A stretch of DNA of 20,504 nucleotides, taken from assembly GCA_963575745.1 (NCBI GenBank), contig CAUYUJ010001701.1, positions 77,501-98,004 of the forward strand, read 5' to 3'. Under the pieces are notes generated by a model that worked only from the letters and a program-made list of their open reading frames with translations, was not told the origin of the DNA and made no database searches. Below, in pieces: positions 1 to 8,107 of the stretch. Origin of the DNA: Prorocentrum cordatum. Taxonomy: Eukaryota; Sar; Dinophyceae; Prorocentrales; Prorocentraceae. The translations under genes and the position numbers were made by a program. How positions within the stretch are numbered: the first letter of the stretch is position 1; each line of letters starts with the position of its first letter.

Positions 1-166
1 GTCTCTTGGGAATGCGCGGACCCAGATGGGACCTCGCTGTTACCTGGGGCGTGCGTGCCCCCCTGAGGTCCAGCGGAGTCGGGGGGGTGCGAGGACCCGG
101 ACGGGATCTCGCTGCTCCCTGGGTGGCTGCGACCTGCGCAGCGGTCACCATGTGCGTGGGCTCCTG

Positions 167-258
167 GGAGGAGGAGGAGGAGGAGGAGGAGGAGGAGGAG
201 TAGGAGGAGGAGGAGGAGGAGGAGGAGGAGGAGGAGGAGGAGGAGGAGGAGGAGGAGG
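167..258 (+). repeat. (GGA)n microsatellite
   Basis: A nearly pure GGA/GAG array of about 30 units with one TAG interruption near 200. It lies between two copies of the degenerate repeat. It gives poly-Glu, poly-Gly and poly-Arg readings on the plus strand and poly-Pro, poly-Ser and poly-Leu on the minus strand, so ORFs crossing it are not evidence of a gene. Confidence 0.95.
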
Positions 259-419
259 TCCAGCGGGGTCGGGGGGGGGGGCCACGCGGAGCCAGACGGG
301 ATCTCTCGTGGCTCCCTCGGAGGCTGCTCCCCGTGCGCTCCCACGCTGCTCGCTCGTGCCCCTCTGCTTGCTCGCGTGTGCCATCGCCCGTGCTCGGCTC
401 CCCGGGGGCTGCCAGTCGC

Positions 420-810
420 GCAGCTGTCACCGCCTTGGTGGGTTCATGGGAACAGGCCTCGGCCTCAGGACTCCCTGGGCGCGTTGCTGCCACTCGGTGG
501 CGAGCGGTCTCATGCTGTACTCGAGGAGCGACTTGAAGAGTAGTGAGCTGAGGGGTTCCCCCTGTTTCGTGCCTCTCCGTAAATTGAACGGGCGGCTGGT
601 CGAGTCTTTCCGTACAGGCCTCGGAACAAATTAGCGAACACATGCCACATTCATCCGTGAACGCCTCCCCCTCCCCCCAATGTTCAAAGTTGGCGGTGGG
701 TCTGATGAGATGCACGTCGACCGCAGTCTCCCCCGCGCGTGCCAACATTGAGTTTGGGGGGGAGGGGGAGTGTTCAGTACTCGCGGAGTGTAATTGTTTC
801 CCTCTGCCGA
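420..810. other. unique GC-rich stretch, nothing recognised
   Basis: Mixed-complexity DNA with short C- and G-runs. Short open frames exist on both strands, but none is recognisable, and I see no RNA gene or paired inverted repeat. Confidence 0.5.
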
Positions 811-989
811 AGCTCAGCGTTGGGGGGCCGCTCGCTCATCCAGACGAGACCTTGCGGCTCCCTGCGGGGGCTGCCTGCTGCCCATCTGTCCCCGCTTGCG
901 TTTGACAGGCCCAGCGGGGTGGGGTTGCGCGCAGACCCAAACGAGACTTCGCGGCTCCCAGTGAGGCTGCACATTGCGCAACTGTTGGT

Positions 990-1530
990 AATTACTTCCG
1001 TGGGCACGCGTGCTGCGTATCTCTCAATGTGTTCTTTTCTAAGGAGCACTCCTGCTAATGGTCGCCGCACACGGAGACAGGCTGTGTACGTGTCGGGTCA
1101 TTTCTTGCGCCTGGCGTGTTTTTTTTTCGCTTTCGGGCCCGGGGGCCCTCACGGATCGATCGGGTTCGAACAAAACCTGCAGACGCATGGGGTTTAGAGC
1201 CCTGGTCGTATTTTTTTTGCGTTGCTGCATTTTTTGGGCAACGTAACACTGAGGGGATGCCGCAGGCAACTCCTGTCAGTGGGTATTTTTCTAGGCCTCC
1301 CAGGCGGGGTCCAAGCAGATGCTCGGGGAGAATTGCGCCGCATCGCCGATGCATGGGTGATGCGGCTCTATGCGGAGCCCGATTTTCGCCGCGCCGACGG
1401 CGCTGATGCACCACCGACGTCCCAGAGGCACCGCCGATGCATCAGAGACACGGGCGATGCGGCGCGAGCCTCCGGCCCCATAGCGTTAGGGGGAAATAGG
1501 CTCAGGGGGGAGTGCATCGACCCCCAATCG
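990..1530. other. unique stretch with T-runs and GATGCATC-like direct repeats
   Basis: Holds poly-T runs near 1118 and 1210, a GGGCCCGGGGGCCC palindrome near 1136, and loosely repeated GCCGATGCAT motifs near 1343 and 1433. No convincing gene is visible. Overlapping short ORFs on both strands reflect GC-rich composition. Confidence 0.45.
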
Positions 1531-1532
1531 TC

Positions 1533-1690
1533 AGGAGGGAAAGAGACACACAGACACAATGAATCGTCGATTCCCCAGAAAATATAGGAAAATATGGGAA
1601 GTGGGGGGGAAGACAAAAACCCAGAAAATATAGGAAAATATGGGGGATCCTGTTATTTGTGTGTATTTATTTGTGTGTCCTTGGGCCCCT
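1533..1690 (+). mobile_element. foldback element family E, copy E1
   Basis: A ~158-bp unit whose left end (GACACACAGACACAAT then GAATCGTCGATTCCCC) is an imperfect inverted match to its right end (GGGGGATCC, TTATTTGTGTGT, TTTGTGTGTCC). The interior contains the direct repeat CAGAAAATATAGGAAAATAT twice, around AGTGGGGGGGAAGACAAAA. Four more copies lie at about 11432, 11587, 11882 and, inverted, 19088. There is no transposase, so this is a non-autonomous MITE-like element by inference. Confidence 0.75.
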
Positions 1691-1885
1691 TGAAATCGCC
1701 CATTCAGTGCCAATCGAGGCCCTGTAGCCCAGTCCGCCCAGGAGAGTGCGGATTCGATACCTGGGCGAAACCGAGGCTGCGGCCGCTCGCGAACGTGCCC
1801 CACGGTGCCGTTTTTCTGAGTCCCTCATCGGGGCACAGGCCGTGTGTGAGGGCAAGAGGCAGTGCAGCAGAAGCGGTGACACGAA

Positions 1886-2152
1886 GGGGGGGAAGAGAGG
1901 AGGAAGGAAGGAAGGAAGGAAGGAAGGAAGGAAGGAAGGAAGGAAGGAAGGAAGGAAGGAAGGAGGGAAGGAAGGAGGGAATGAAGGAGGAAGGCGGGAA
2001 GGAGGAGGGACGGAAGGACGGAAGGACGGAAGGACGGAAGGACGGAAGGAAGGAAGGGAGGAAGGAAGGAAGGAAGGAAGGAGGGAAGAAAGGAGGGAAG
2101 GAAGTAGGAGGAAGGAGGGAAGAAAGTAAGGAAGGAAGGCAGGAAGGAGGAG
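1886..2152 (+). repeat. (GAAG)n polypurine microsatellite
   Basis: About 265 bp of almost pure purine built on GGAA/GAAG with GGAC and GGGA variants. A tetranucleotide gives a GRKE-type repeat peptide in every plus frame and PSFL-type peptides on the minus strand. The ORFs of 120-360 residues that cross it are therefore repeat artefacts. Confidence 0.95.
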
Positions 2153-2455
2153 CCTCGCGGTGCAGCGGGGACCAGTCGATGACCCAATTTCGCAGGAGGG
2201 AGGCTCGGAAGAGCGAACCTCGGAGGCAAGCTGCTCCTGGGCACGGGGCCGAGAGCGCACCAGGCGGCGCGCCGCGAGAATAGGGCCAAGCCGCCGAGAC
2301 AGGCACCACCCTGGGCGCAAGGCGGGCTCGAGTTTCTGAGGCCGCTCCTCAGGCTGCGGAACCTGCTCGTGGACGAGGCTGGCCGTGGCCAGGGAAAGCC
2401 CCGTCGTTCCCTCCTGGGAAGGCGCTGCGGCCGGCGCCGCCGACCGACGACGACG
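2153..2455. other. unique GC-rich stretch, nothing recognised
   Basis: No inverted repeat, RNA gene or recognisable protein segment. It separates the GAAG array from a CTTGG-type repeat patch. Confidence 0.45.
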
Positions 2456-2545
2456 CTGACGCTCTGGAGCCCCTCCTGGGGCCCTTTGGGGGAGCCTCTT
2501 GGGCTCTGCTGGGGGGCTTTCTTGGGAGGCTTCTTGGGGAGCTCC
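2456..2545 (+). repeat. short patch of the CTTGGGGCC-type ~10-12 bp periodic repeat
   Basis: Successive blocks starting CTCTGGAG, CTCCTGGGG, TTTGGGGGAG, CTTGGGCT, CTGGGGGG, CTTGGGAGG and CTTGGGGAG are spaced 11-13 bp apart. This is the same pattern as the long tracts at 12890-14560, so the repeat is dispersed in the window. Confidence 0.6.
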
Positions 2546-2693
2546 GTGGCCACCCGGAGCCGCCTCGGAGCGGATCTGAGGCCTCACCAGGGCATGTAGG
2601 AAAACGCGCAGCACCCAGCAACAACGAGAAGGGCGAGGAGGGCGCGTCTGGGGAAGGGTCTGGGAGGAGGGAGTGGTGGTGGTGGTCACTTGG

Positions 2694-3707
2694 TCAACGG
2701 GGGCAGCGGCGGAAGGGGTCTTGAGGTCCCCCTGCCCACGATGGGACCGCACCCCTGTCCCCCTTCTCCACAGGGGGACTTCCTGGGGGTGCGGTGACGA
2801 CTCCCAGGACCTCCCCGGGGCTCCCTCCCGGCCCCCCCTCCGCGGGACCCCCAGCTACCTTCCCCTGGGATCCCCCCGGGCCCCCGCCTCCCCCGGGACC
2901 ACCCCGGGGCATCCCCCCTGCCGCACCCCCTCGCCCCCCGCCAGGGAAGGGATCAAAGGGAAGGGGTTTCCTTTCGAACAACTGGCAACGTTGGGGTTCA
3001 ACGGAGGAGGAGGTGCGTGCGCCATAAGCAGCGAGGGAGATAGTGAGCGTGGAAGAGCGGTGGGGGGATGGGCAGGCGAAAGTGGAGGAGGAGAGGAGGA
3101 GGCGGAGGAGGAGGAGGAGGAGGAGGAGGAGGAGGAGGAGGAGGAGGAGGAGTAGGAGGAGGAGGAGGAGGAGGAGGAGGAGGCGGAGGAGGAGGAGGAG
3201 GGTGAGGGTGAGGGAAGGGGGAGGAGGAGGAGGAGTCTTGAATGCTGGGGTGGAGCAGCGGTGGCTGATGCGGTCGCAGTCTGGGTCCCGCGGGTGGGGT
3301 GGTGGTGAACTGTCGGAGCTCGGGGCAGAGCGCGCAGCTGCCGCAGCGGGGAGGTGAAGCTGGCCAGGGAAAGGCTCCACGCCGTGGTGTCGACGGGGAG
3401 GCGGCTCGCGTACGTGGCGTGCGCCAGGCCCCTCCGAGGGGGGCGCGACAGCGGCCACGATGTCGTCGTAAGCGGGGTTGCGCGCGGGTGTGCGTGTGCA
3501 TGCGTGCGTAGCTTCTCCAACGGTTCGTACACTGCGCCTTCGAATCGTGCTCGATCGCAATTCGCACTTCCATGCGCTGCTCGCGCTTGAGGACCCTCTG
3601 CGCCGCTGACTCCAAAAGCGTAGCTTTTCGACGACGGGCTCCACGCAGCTCTCCTGCACGCCAGCTTGTGGTCTCCCGTTTGCCTGCATCAGCAATGCCG
3701 GATGCAA
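2694..3707 (-). CDS. doubtful Pro/Gly/Leu-rich open reading frame, 337 codons
   Basis: The longest minus-strand frame not built mostly of one repeat. The N-terminal ~100 residues are mixed. A proline-rich segment beginning NPAYDDIVAAVAPPSEG (codons near plus positions 3300-3475) has mostly G or C in the third codon position, as expected of coding DNA in a GC-rich genome. About 45 leucines encoded by the GGA/CTC array at 3083-3234 follow, then a Gly/Pro-rich tail (roughly the last 95 residues). I recognise no family and no signal peptide, and the poly-Leu block is more typical of non-coding repeat or intron. Other minus frames are also open here. Most likely no gene, or exons of one interrupted by the array. 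Confidence 0.17.
   Translation of the reverse strand: MHPALLMQANGRPQAGVQESCVEPVVEKLRFWSQRRRGSSSASSAWKCELRSSTIRRRSVRTVGEATHACTRTPARNPAYDDIVAAVAPPSEGPGARHVREPPPRRHHGVEPFPGQLHLPAAAAARSAPSSDSSPPPHPRDPDCDRISHRCSTPAFKTPPPPPPSLTLTLLLLLRLLLLLLLLLLLLLLLLLLLLLLLLLLRLLLSSSTFACPSPHRSSTLTISLAAYGARTSSSVEPQRCQLFERKPLPFDPFPGGGRGGAAGGMPRGGPGGGGGPGGSQGKVAGGPAEGGPGGSPGEVLGVVTAPPGSPPVEKGDRGAVPSWAGGPQDPFRRCPR
3083..3234 (+). repeat. (GGA)n microsatellite
   Basis: About 150 bp of GGA/GAG with GCG, GTA and GGT interruptions, among the larger triplet arrays in the window. All three frames of each strand are essentially stop-free. Confidence 0.95.
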
Positions 3708-4200
3708 CTCGCTCGTTCGAGCGCTTTCCGTTCAAGCATTCGCGACGGTGCCGCCACTTCGCTGGAGGGGGAACATTGTGCCTGTAGCCTTGATTTCCTC
3801 GCCGGGGCTGCTGAATTGGTGAGGCCGCGGCGCGCGCGCTCGATCCGCCTGCGTTGGCCCGTTTCTGCCGTGTCGCTGCGCGCACGGCCGCGATGCCAAG
3901 AAAGTGCGCGTGTGGGTGCAATCCCCGTTGCAGGAGCAGCTACAACTCGCGGAAAACACTCGCAACGGATCGCGCATACCCGAAGGAACGTGATTCTGCG
4001 CCGCCCGAGCAAATGCAGCACGGGCTGGAGCTCGCTCCATGCGTACCCGCTCGCGCGGGATGCCATCGCGCTGCTAGCGGTGATGCCATGAAGCTCAGTC
4101 CGAGCGAGTCCGCTCGCTTCCAGCACGCCTGAGGTTGCTCAGAGGGCTGGTGGGATTTTGCCGCAAAGTGTTTTTTTGTATTGTCATTGACAGGAGTGGC
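3235..4200. other. unique GC-rich stretch without a recognised gene
   Basis: Non-repetitive apart from short CGCG-rich patches and a TGTGCGTGTGCATGCGTGCG patch near 3490. Several 70-145 codon frames overlap on both strands, and none is recognisable. The minus-strand Pro-rich frame described at 2694-3707 covers its first half. Confidence 0.5.
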
Positions 4201-4201
4201 G

Positions 4202-4203
<2 letters not shown>

Positions 4204-4238
<35 letters not shown>

Positions 4239-4422
4239 GCCCCCCCCGCCGTCGCCTTGCGCCGCCTCCTCCTCCTCCTCCTCCTCCTCCTCCTCCTCCT
4301 CCTCCTCCTCCTCCTCCTACATGGTGGCCCAATTCGCGTTCAACGCACCCCACCTACGACACATTCGCCAGCGCAGTGACTTTGCCTAGCCGCCGACGCA
4401 AAAAGTATGTGTGTGTGTGTGT
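4204..4422 (+). repeat. microsatellite cluster: (TG)n, (CCT)n, (TG)n
   Basis: (TG)n occupies about 4204-4237, (CCT)18 about 4265-4318, and a second short TG run about 4408-4422. The intervening DNA is unique. The arrays account for the poly-Ser, poly-Pro and VCVCV readings. Confidence 0.9.
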
Positions 4423-4454
4423 CATGGCTCCGGGTTCGCCATCGGTCAGGTTGG

Positions 4455-4503
4455 GAAGAGGGTGTGTATTAATACGGTACAGTGGTACACCCTCTTCGAA
4501 GAG
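4455..4503. other. dyad: 11-bp inverted repeat overlapping a 14-bp palindrome
   Basis: GAAGAGGGTGT (4455-4465) is exactly complementary to ACACCCTCTTC (4487-4497). The right arm is itself part of the palindrome CCTCTTCGAAGAGG (4490-4503). GAGAAGAGGGTTGG then follows as a direct copy of the left side. This could be a protein-binding dyad or a hairpin; its function is unknown. Confidence 0.6.
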
Positions 4504-4862
4504 GGAGAAGAGGGTTGGAATAACGGTCTTGCTAAACCACTCAGGCCCTAAAACGCTAGCCGGATAACCATTAACATATCGCCTAACTTAATGCAGCTTT
4601 ACGAGATGTCTGGAGTAAGCTCTGGATCAAATTTGTCTGTGAGGTTCATTGAACTTGATCAGATGATGTGCCACGCAAAACGGTGAACCGACACGCCGTC
4701 TTCGTGCCAAGGGTCGACCAGGTAACGAACACGGCGATTTTCATACAAATTTTGCTGACACATGGGTTGAATCTCTAACCGTAGATTTTTCTGTTGGCTT
4801 TTACTTACGCAATAATCTAAACTTGGCAGCCTCCACATATGGGTTGCTCGTGACCAGGCAGA
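4504..4862. other. lower-GC unique stretch upstream of a small ORF
   Basis: The only substantial mid-GC, non-repetitive stretch in the window. Two short open frames occur: ATG at 4591, about 31 codons, and an overlapping ~47-codon frame ending near 4810. CCAG followed by GTAACG near 4722 resembles a splice donor, and TGACCAG near 4857 resembles an acceptor. This could be upstream exon/intron or promoter sequence for the ORF at 4881, but that is inference. Confidence 0.35.
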
Positions 4863-4880
4863 TTGGAGGCAACATGGCGC

Positions 4881-5177
4881 ATGCCGTCCCAGCGCATTTT
4901 GGCGGACTTGCGCGCTTACGCCATGGATCCATCGAAAGGCTTGGACAGACTTCCTTCGTCGCCAAGAAGATACCCAGGTGGTCTAAAAGAGCGCCTGCTA
5001 CGGAAGACGTGCGCCCGCCTCTGCTGGGAGAAACGCACGATGATCCGAGGTGGGGCATCGCGTCCGCGGATCGACACGAACCTGGGACTTAGAAGGCTAA
5101 CGCCTGCGCTTGTTGAAGAATTAAAGAAGCTTCCAGGTTGGAGGTGGACTCTGCGGGATTTTACGTGGCAAATGTAA
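4881..5177 (+). CDS. small ORF with a helicase-associated-domain-like C-terminus, possibly a terminal exon
   Basis: From the first ATG the frame runs 98 codons to a TAA; it is open from a TGA at 4851. The product is basic (Arg/Lys/Trp-rich) and lies in non-repetitive DNA. Its C-terminal part, RRLTPALVEELKKLPGWRW, matches the general pattern of the last helix of helicase-associated (HA) domains, in which a line such as 'L(T/S)P-x-L-x-x-L-x-x-LPGW-x-W' is typical. Earlier residues (LADLRAYA near the start) fit an HA-like first helix loosely. An HA domain is expected to bind nucleic acid, but no helicase motor is present here. The frame could be the last exon of a larger gene, since an acceptor-like CAG lies just upstream near 4857. 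The assignment rests on pattern memory, not on a search. An overlapping minus-strand frame (stop near 5117, reading leftward from about 5280) is a competitor. Confidence 0.35.
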   Translation: MPSQRILADLRAYAMDPSKGLDRLPSSPRRYPGGLKERLLRKTCARLCWEKRTMIRGGASRPRIDTNLGLRRLTPALVEELKKLPGWRWTLRDFTWQM

Positions 5178-5745
5178 GAGGAAGAAGAAGGCACGCTGCA
5201 CGCCCACGTTCAAGAAGTCTTCGTAAGCCGCCTCTGTGACGTCGGTCTGCAGTCGTTGCATCATGCTGTCTGGCAGGCTCTAGCGGCATGGGGCTCCCGT
5301 GGCACCAGTTGGCGGGGTGATCGCGCTTGCGAAAAACAGTGCCCCATGCTTCTTGCAGTCGGGGGTGCACGCAGCACATCTCATCGCAGCGCGAATGCGT
5401 CATCATGTCTGCGCCCTGGACGCTTTCGTGTGGATGCTGCTCTGCCCATCAGCCAGGTTTGCGCCTCCTTTGTGCACGTGATCTGCTGTGATGTGGCAGC
5501 ACCTGCGCTGGGCGGCTCCGTGCTGTCGTGCAGATATGTGTGTATGCATGCGTCTGTATGTTCGCTTCGGCAAGCCCGTGACGAACTACATGTCCTGACC
5601 CGCCTCCACCTGTTCCGCCCATCCATTCTTCCCGCGCCTTCGTGCCTCAGTTCGCTTCGCTGCGTCCCGCCGTTTGCTCGACCGACGCCTGCTCGCTTGC
5701 GCCCACGGACCAACAAGTGTCAGTATCCGTGTCCGAGTATATAAA
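5178..5745. other. unique stretch, no recognised gene
   Basis: Non-repetitive. On the minus strand a 54-codon frame just after an acceptor-like CTGCCAG (about 5275 leftward) reads with mixed, protein-like composition (MMQRLQTDVTEAAYEDF). On the plus strand a 162-codon frame (5256-5744) is open but Cys/Ala/Arg-rich and unrecognised. Neither can be called. Confidence 0.35.
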
Positions 5746-5946
5746 TCGGCGGCGGGCCTGGGGGGGAAGTGAGACTGGGTGGGCCTTCTCAGGAAGCTCG
5801 GAAGTCCCCCAGCCTTCTGAGAAGTTTCCTAAGCCTTCTCAGAAGACAGGAACAACAACCTTTCAGAAGGCGCGAGGGCTCCTGAGAAGTCCCGCCGCCT
5901 TCAGAGAAGGCCTTCTCCTTCTCAATTCCCCCCGCGCTCGCCGCTG
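5746..5946. mobile_element. foldback element family B, copy B1
   Basis: The left end (TCGGCGGCGGGC, then GGGGGAAGTGAG, then GGCCTTCTCAGG) is an imperfect inverted copy of the right end (AGAGAAGGCCTTCTCC, TTCTCAATTCCCCC, GCGCTCGCCGCTGA). The interior is full of CTTCTCAGAAG-type mini-palindromes. About 200 bp, no ORF. The same ends occur at 16239-16437. No clear target duplication is visible. Confidence 0.7.

Positions 5947-5948
<2 letters not shown>

Positions 5949-5978
<30 letters not shown>
5949..5978 (+). repeat. (CT)n microsatellite
   Basis: About 14 CT units directly abut the right end of the B1 element. Confidence 0.95.
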
Positions 5979-5981
<3 letters not shown>

Positions 5982-6294
5982 TTCCCGATCCGATATGCAT
6001 CTGTACACGTGTGTGCGGTCTGGAGGCCCTCTCCGTGGCTGCTGTTCCCATGTAGGGAAGGGGCGGCGTGGAGAGCGGGGAGACAGGAAGAGGAGCACAA
6101 CAGCTGCTTCTGCCAGCGGCCTTTCTGGTCGGTGCTGTTGTCGTCGTTGCCGATGCATCTGCCACTGCCGTTGTCGACGTTGTTGCCATTGTTTTGGCCC
6201 GTTTTGATCTCTGCGCCTCCCGTGTTGGGATGTGCTCAACTCGTGGCCGTCGATGTTGCTGCCATTGTTTTCGCCGCTGCCGATGCTGCTAATG
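5979..6294. other. unique stretch with GTTGTCG/CCATTGTTTT repeats
   Basis: Contains imperfect direct repeats of GTTGYYGCCATTGTTTT (near 6178 and 6255) and Cys/Arg-rich open frames on both strands. No gene was recognised. Confidence 0.45.
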
Positions 6295-6455
6295 TTAAGT
6301 CGGGCCTGTCCCTCTACAGGGGGAATATTCAAAAGTAGTCAAAAAATAGCCTGGGCACGATTTTTTGAGTATGTTTTTGACAATGTTGGGGTATTTTTTG
6401 GGTATTTTTCATTTTTCTTCGAAAATCCCCCTGTCGGGGGACAGGCCCGGCTTAA
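6295..6455. mobile_element. foldback element family A, copy A1, bounded by TTAA
   Basis: TTAA (6295-6298), then GTCGGGCCTGTCC and a CCCTCTACAGGGGG half-palindrome; at the right, CCCCCTGTCGGGGG, then GGACAGGCCCGGC and TTAA (6452-6455). The arms are about 30 bp. The 153-bp core is T-rich inside (GGGGTATTTTTTGGGTATTT) and non-coding. TTAA target duplication is the hallmark of piggyBac-type transposases, so a non-autonomous piggyBac-like element is the inference. Related copies: 10613-11100 and 18379-18529. Confidence 0.8.
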
Positions 6456-6488
6456 GTGTTGGTGGTGTCGACAGCCGGGATCGCCCTC

Positions 6489-6489
<1 letters not shown>

Positions 6490-6523
<34 letters not shown>
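6490..6523 (+). repeat. (CTG)11 microsatellite
   Basis: Eleven CTG units ending in CAGG, just right of element A1. Poly-Leu, poly-Ala and poly-Cys readings come from it. Confidence 0.95.
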
Positions 6524-6689
6524 AGGTTGCAGCGCTCGGACTTCGCTGGGGCGCGTGCCGCGCTGGACAAGGTCGAGGCCCTGCCATCGCTCAGCGAGGC
6601 GATGGGCGAGGACACGTCTCACACGGGGCGGGGCGTCGAGAGCAGGGAGTGGAGGAGAGGGAAGCGTTTGGGAGGGTGGGATAGTACGA

Positions 6690-6939
6690 GGACAAAAAAG
6701 TGGACTCCATTAGTAAAAAATAAAAAAGAGAAACAATACACCTCATCGTTTTCCACAATTACATACACGTGGGAAACTATTTCCGAATCAATTTCCATTA
6801 CATAAATTCAATTGAAGCTGACATGTAACCTAGGATTTCGAAAGAGGTCTAGAGGAGAAAATCGTTTTCGTTAGGCGACGGGGGTTCTACATCTTTTCAT
6901 TGGACTCCTGAGTCCAGATTCCAAGTTCGGATCCGATGG
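6690..6939. other. AT-rich unique stretch
   Basis: A sharp drop in GC begins near 6695. GTGGACTCCATT (6701) and ATTACATAAATTCAA (near 6798) both recur in the other AT-rich island, near 10113 and 9994. That suggests the islands share an origin. No ORF of note. Confidence 0.45.
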
Positions 6940-7006
6940 AAATTAATTAATTAATTACTTAATTAATTAATTAATCAATTAATTAATTAATTAATTAATT
7001 AATTGA
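6940..7006. repeat. (TTAA)n microsatellite
   Basis: About 66 bp of ATTA/TTAA repeats with a few interruptions. Self-complementary, so strandless. Confidence 0.95.
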
Positions 7007-7231
7007 TTTCCGGATTCCTGGCAGAAAGGACGGTAATACAAAATTATAGAATAGCAGCGAAGGTGAGCAGAGGAGAGGAGGAGAACAGAAGATAGGATAA
7101 CGGTTGAAACAAGAACAACAGGACAGCAGCAGAGCAGTGGGGGAGAAGAGAAAATGCTTCATTGATGGGGGTGGCAGTGCCGCGACCCACGCCGATGGTA
7201 TCAGCCCTCGTAGCCAGAACGCCTCAGCGTG
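7007..7231. other. purine-rich unique stretch
   Basis: AG-rich DNA (GAGGAGAACAGAAGATAGGA and similar) with no gene or inverted repeat seen. Confidence 0.4.
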
Positions 7232-7723
7232 GTCCTGAATTGATTCCTGAATTGCATGGATTCCTGAATTGATTCCTGAATTGATTCCTGAATTGATTCC
7301 TGAATTGATTCCTGACTTGATTCCTGCATTGATGCCTGAATAGGAGTGTACAAAATCGAGGCTGGGGGGTTTTCTCGGGTTGCCCAGAAATTCTCCCGAG
7401 AAGGTCCCCCAGGAAAGGTGCCTTCAATTCCTGAATTGATTCCTGAATGATTCCTGAATTGATTCTTGAATTGATTCGAGAATTTTTATTCCTGAATGGA
7501 CATTCTTGGAATGATTCCTGAATGATTCCTGAATTGGATGGACATTCCCGGAATTCCTGGCATGCACCTCCTGGATCCATTTCTGAATTGATTCCTGAAT
7601 TGATTCCTGAATGGATTCCTGAATTGATTCTTGAATTAGAGCGTGAAAAATCGAGTCCGAAGCTTTTTTTTCCCCCAATTCCTGAATTCATTCCTGAATT
7701 GATTCCTGAATTGATTCTTGAAT
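7232..7723. repeat. 12-bp minisatellite TTCCTGAATTGA in three blocks
   Basis: Unit TTCCTGAATTGA, occurring in blocks at about 7232-7341, 7425-7638 and 7677-7723, separated by short unique segments that include a GAAATTCTCCCGAGAAGG patch. Indels of the unit give variants such as TTCCTGAATGA. Because 12 is a multiple of three and the unit lacks stops on the minus strand, all three minus frames read as tetrapeptide repeats (INSG, SIQE, FRNQ). The 186-codon minus ORF here is therefore an artefact. Confidence 0.92.
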
Positions 7724-7840
7724 GCACACCTGGATAGCATCGCGGCGCTTGAGCGTTAACCCATTTCTGTGTTAATTCTTTCATTCGTTAATTCATTCAT
7801 TACTTCATTGCTTATAATTAGGTACTGTAATGCATTAAGT

Positions 7841-8107
7841 ATTAATTAATGAATGAATTAATTAATTGGTTAATGAATTAATGGATTAATTGATTAATTA
7901 ACTAATTAATTAAATAATTAGATAATTCAGTAATTAATTAGTTAATTAATTAATTAATTAAAATTTATTAATTCATTAATTAATTAATCAATTAATTAAT
8001 TAGTTAATTTTAAAAAATGATTTTGATTAATTAATTGTAATTAATTAATTGAAATTAATTAATTAATTAATTAATTAATTAATGAATTCGATCATTAATT
8101 AATTAAT
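7841..8107. repeat. TTAATTAA-rich island
   Basis: About 265 bp built of TTAA/ATTA/TGAA tetranucleotides with almost no GC. It ends abruptly at 8107, where the extremely GC-rich satellite begins. Non-coding. Confidence 0.93.

Larger units (their letters stand above)
8..985 (+). repeat. degenerate dispersed GC-rich repeat, about five partial copies
   Basis: A motif of the form CCAGCGGNGTCGGGGGG, then roughly ACCCAGACGGGATCTCGC, then GGCTCCCTSGGNGGCTGC, recurs near 12, 69, 259, 814 and 911. The copies near 69 and 911 continue with a similar GCGCAGC or GCGCAAC segment. Spacing is irregular (about 60-550 bp) because a GGA array and unique sequence separate the copies. The copies are diverged, and no coding function is visible. 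The reading frame is not preserved between copies. Confidence 0.7.

Noticed and set aside
1160-1190. GGGTTCGAAC resembling a tRNA T-arm
   Set aside because: No pairing 5-bp stem follows, and no anticodon or acceptor arms can be drawn around it.
1735-1767. CGCCCAGG...CCTGGGCG inverted repeat with GGATTCGATAC inside, tRNA-like at first sight
   Set aside because: Only one 8-bp stem forms. No cloverleaf and no second or third arm on either strand.
1594-2752. GRKEG or PSFLPSFL repeat proteins
   Set aside because: Translation of the GAAG array. Ends belong to an E element or unique DNA with no recognisable domain.
5737-5744. TATATAAA resembling a TATA box
   Set aside because: It abuts a foldback element, has no gene downstream, and TATA-like words are common by chance.
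7224-7784. Minus ORF of 186 codons with INSG/FRNQ repeats
   Set aside because: Product of a 12-bp stop-free repeat; all three frames are open.
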